In this document: positions 38,835 to 40,292 of the stretch, in pieces
How the letters are laid out: each line of letters starts with the position of its first letter
Numbering within the stretch: position 1 is the first letter of the stretch
Origin: Candidatus Adiutrix intracellularis
GTDB lineage: Bacteria; Desulfobacterota; Desulfarculia; Adiutricales; Adiutricaceae
DNA: 40,292 nt
Assembly (NCBI GenBank): GCA_001577715.1
Contig: LQAA01000087.1
Coordinates: forward strand, 1 to 40,292
Direction: 5' to 3'
Translations under genes and position numbers: made by a program
The notes under the pieces: model-generated
Told to the model about the DNA's origin: nothing
What the model saw: only the letters and a program-made list of their open reading frames with translations
The model's database searches: none

Positions 38835-39190
38835 ATGGAAACCAACTTCGCCAGCTTAAACGACCTCTATCAGAAAATTCTGACTCTGAGTGGGCAAATC
38901 CGGCTGGTTATTAAAGACGAGGTCACTATACTTCTGTACCTAGCCGATTTATTTTAAAGAAATTTCGTAACCAACGATGACCTTTTGGGTCTCCACCTAC
39001 AGGGAAAGAGACTGGATGCTAACCCACTAACTGAAAAAGATATGGCTTTCGCCTATTTTACTGTCGCTAAGTTGAATAAATAGCTGAAAAAACTGCTCAA
39101 CCTTGGTGACAATGATAAATTTTTAGTTAGCGCTGTAGATATTTATTACCCCCTGTCTAGCTTTGATATAAATCTAATCTAGGGTTCCTT
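38835..39190 (+). pseudogene. Stop-interrupted unknown frame
   Basis: Beginning at an ATG preceded by GGAG, one plus-strand frame runs for about 118 codons with three stops only (TAA, TAG, TAG) and protein-like content such as NFASLNDLYQKILTLSGQI, LHLQGKRLDANPLTEKDM and NLGDNDKFLVSAVDIYY. I do not recognise it. The exact mirror frame on the minus strand is also fairly open and joins the pseudogene at 37150-38830, so strand assignment is not certain; the plus frame has fewer stops and a plausible start. Confidence 0.4.
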
Positions 39191-39565
39191 TAGTACTCTA
39201 TAGGCTGTTACTAGAGTTAGCCAGTCAGGTGTCAGATACAGACAATATTAGTGTATTATTGTCAATTACCGGAAGGATAGAGCGCGCACACACCACCTTA
39301 ACCGCCCCGGAAGGGTCAGCGGAAGGCATATTAATACACTACTCCAAGACTATCTAGTTAGTAAGCTAGGCAATACAATAACTTAGCAGCTCTAAGTTTT
39401 CGTTGATATTCCTATAGATAATCCGATGTACGATACCATAAATTATACATTCGTCAGGAGGAATTTCATAATTGAATTTTTTACCCACTAATCAAATCTA
39501 AAGAGGTTGGCAACCCGGCTGACTAATAAAATACAAAAACCGAGCTAACAGGGGAAAAACAATAT
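39191..39565. other. Decayed spacer
   Basis: A further plus-strand piece (39230-39350) reads NISVLLSITGRIERAHTTLT and may continue the preceding pseudogene after a frameshift. A good Shine-Dalgarno (AGGAGG, about 39458-39463) is followed by ATA rather than ATG, hinting at a lost start codon. Confidence 0.4.
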
Positions 39566-40198
39566 TTACCCGACTAAGTGAGAAAACAGAGGCAGAAAGC
39601 CTGCTCTTTAGCAGACTTCGCAACGAGAGCGATGGGCCAAGCAGAGAGCCCGGCCATAGGTAATAGTCTAGTAGGAAAAAAGAGTCTATTTTTTACGGGA
39701 GGTCAGGTCGACTAAATTGGTTTCCATCTGTTCCAGGTTCTAGCTGACACTAAAGTCCAGGTAGCGACTGCCCCGATCCAGAGGTGGATATCCCCCCCTT
39801 TAAACCTAGCAAACCAAAGGTTTTACCCCGCACCACGTTAGCGATTTTGTAACCCACGCCAGGAAGTTTGAGCAGATCTTGAAGATCGCGAGACACCTGG
39901 CCCCATATTTAAAAGTGAACGCCTAACTCAGGACGATGAAGTTTTTAGCCTTAAATACGGAGAAAACTACAGGACCAAATCAAAACCTCCATCGCGCCCG
40001 AATCAGCGGTGGCTAGAGCAGTCGCATACAAATAACTCTAAAAAAGGACCACGGTGGTCTGATTAATCCAAGTATCGATCCACTGAGCTGAAAGCGCCAT
40101 AGCCGCCAGAATCTAAAAAAAGATAGCGCGATCTAGGTCGTATTCAACCGCAGGATAATATTTATCAAAAAAATCAACTTTTTACCTCGGGTCATCAT
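39566..40198 (-). pseudogene. nth: Endonuclease III (Nth), pseudogene
   Basis: The minus strand shows almost the whole of Nth in order: ATG at 40198 after AGGGGGTT, DKYYPAVEYDLDRA, ALSAQWIDTWIN (usual LSAQTTDKRVN), YATALATADSGAMEVLI, the helix-hairpin-helix LLKLPGVGYKIANVV carrying the lysine position, VDIHLWIG (usual VDTHVLRV, catalytic Asp), LEQMETNLVDL, and CLAHRSRCEVC of the Fe-S cluster loop. The fourth cluster cysteine is missing, the catalytic lysine site (usual GVGRKTA) reads GYKIA, and stops and at least two frameshifts break the gene. Nth removes oxidised pyrimidines from DNA as a glycosylase/AP lyase. Its loss means weaker repair of oxidised cytosine. Confidence 0.78.
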
Positions 40199-40292
40199 AA
40201 CCCCCTAAGCACCGGGGCTTTCAAAAATTATACGATGGTTAACTAGATTCATGCTTTTAATGTGCCCAGCTAGTATTTTCTGCTCACCAAAA
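40199..40292. other. Window end, no gene recognised
   Basis: The sequence upstream of the nth remnant holds its former ribosome site and no other recognisable signal. Confidence 0.4.

Noticed and set aside
27868-39190. Alternative genetic code (TAG/TAA as Gln, TGA as Trp) for the stop-containing genes
   Set aside because: TAA and TGA clearly end intact genes here, all three stops occur inside single pseudogenes, and several of the same genes also carry frameshifts and deletions. Transition-driven decay explains more with less.
1-40292. tRNA genes, rRNA genes or CRISPR arrays
   Set aside because: No T-loop/acceptor pattern, rRNA-like sequence or regularly spaced direct repeat was found by eye; a covariance-model scan would be decisive.

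Overview
The window comes from a bacterium whose genome is visibly shrinking. Seventeen open frames look intact or nearly so, and all lie on the + strand. They occupy less than half of the 40.3 kb. The rest is long, mostly AT-richer sequence in which broken genes and broken transposases can still be recognised. The intact genes have about 50% GC with many C-ending codons and fit a deltaproteobacterial (Desulfobacterota-like) background. The combination of basic housekeeping, vitamin handling (BioY, CobS), lost metabolic and repair genes and many dead insertion sequences resembles a host-restricted symbiont in fairly early genome reduction. A termite-flagellate endosymbiont of the Adiutrix type is one possibility. 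That identity is inference; no rRNA gene is present to test it.

Layout. 1-2.2 kb: NifU-like Fe-S scaffold protein, a terminator, the biotin transporter subunit BioY and a metallo-beta-lactamase-fold hydrolase. 2.2-7.7 kb: decay zone with an IS5-type transposase (-), a glycerate kinase pseudogene (-) and an IS66-type transposase (+). 7.7-15.0 kb: a tightly coupled operon, unknown gene - ispG - proS - rel - rlmN, whose junctions overlap or nearly touch. 15.0-18.9 kb: second decay zone with an IS1634-like transposase, a STAS-like domain, an IS5 deletion derivative and a PriCT-2-like primase remnant. 18.9-20.5 kb: the only intact insertion sequence, an ISKra4-like element. 20.7-26.6 kb: rfbD, cobS-icd-acn and fabD. 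26.6-28.5 kb: decayed membrane protein and an AbrB-PIN toxin-antitoxin remnant with promoter and ribosome site still good. 28.6-30.1 kb: guaA. 30.1-40.3 kb: third decay zone with IS5 and IS1634 remnants, a truncated T6SS gene tssF followed by an intact membrane-anchored orphan, another dead DDE transposase, a long phage- or surface-protein-like pseudogene and a dead nth (endonuclease III).

Functionally, the survivors cover isoprenoid synthesis (ispG), translation and its control (proS, rlmN, rel), the citrate-to-2-oxoglutarate branch (acn, icd), fatty acid initiation (fabD), GMP synthesis (guaA), cobalamin assembly (cobS), biotin uptake (bioY) and cell-surface sugar (rfbD). A recurring theme is pseudogenes in which the reading frame is largely kept and the breaks are stop codons, mostly explicable as Gln, Arg or Trp codons changed by a single G:C to A:T transition. 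I read this as transition-dominated decay; stop-codon reassignment is considered and judged unlikely.
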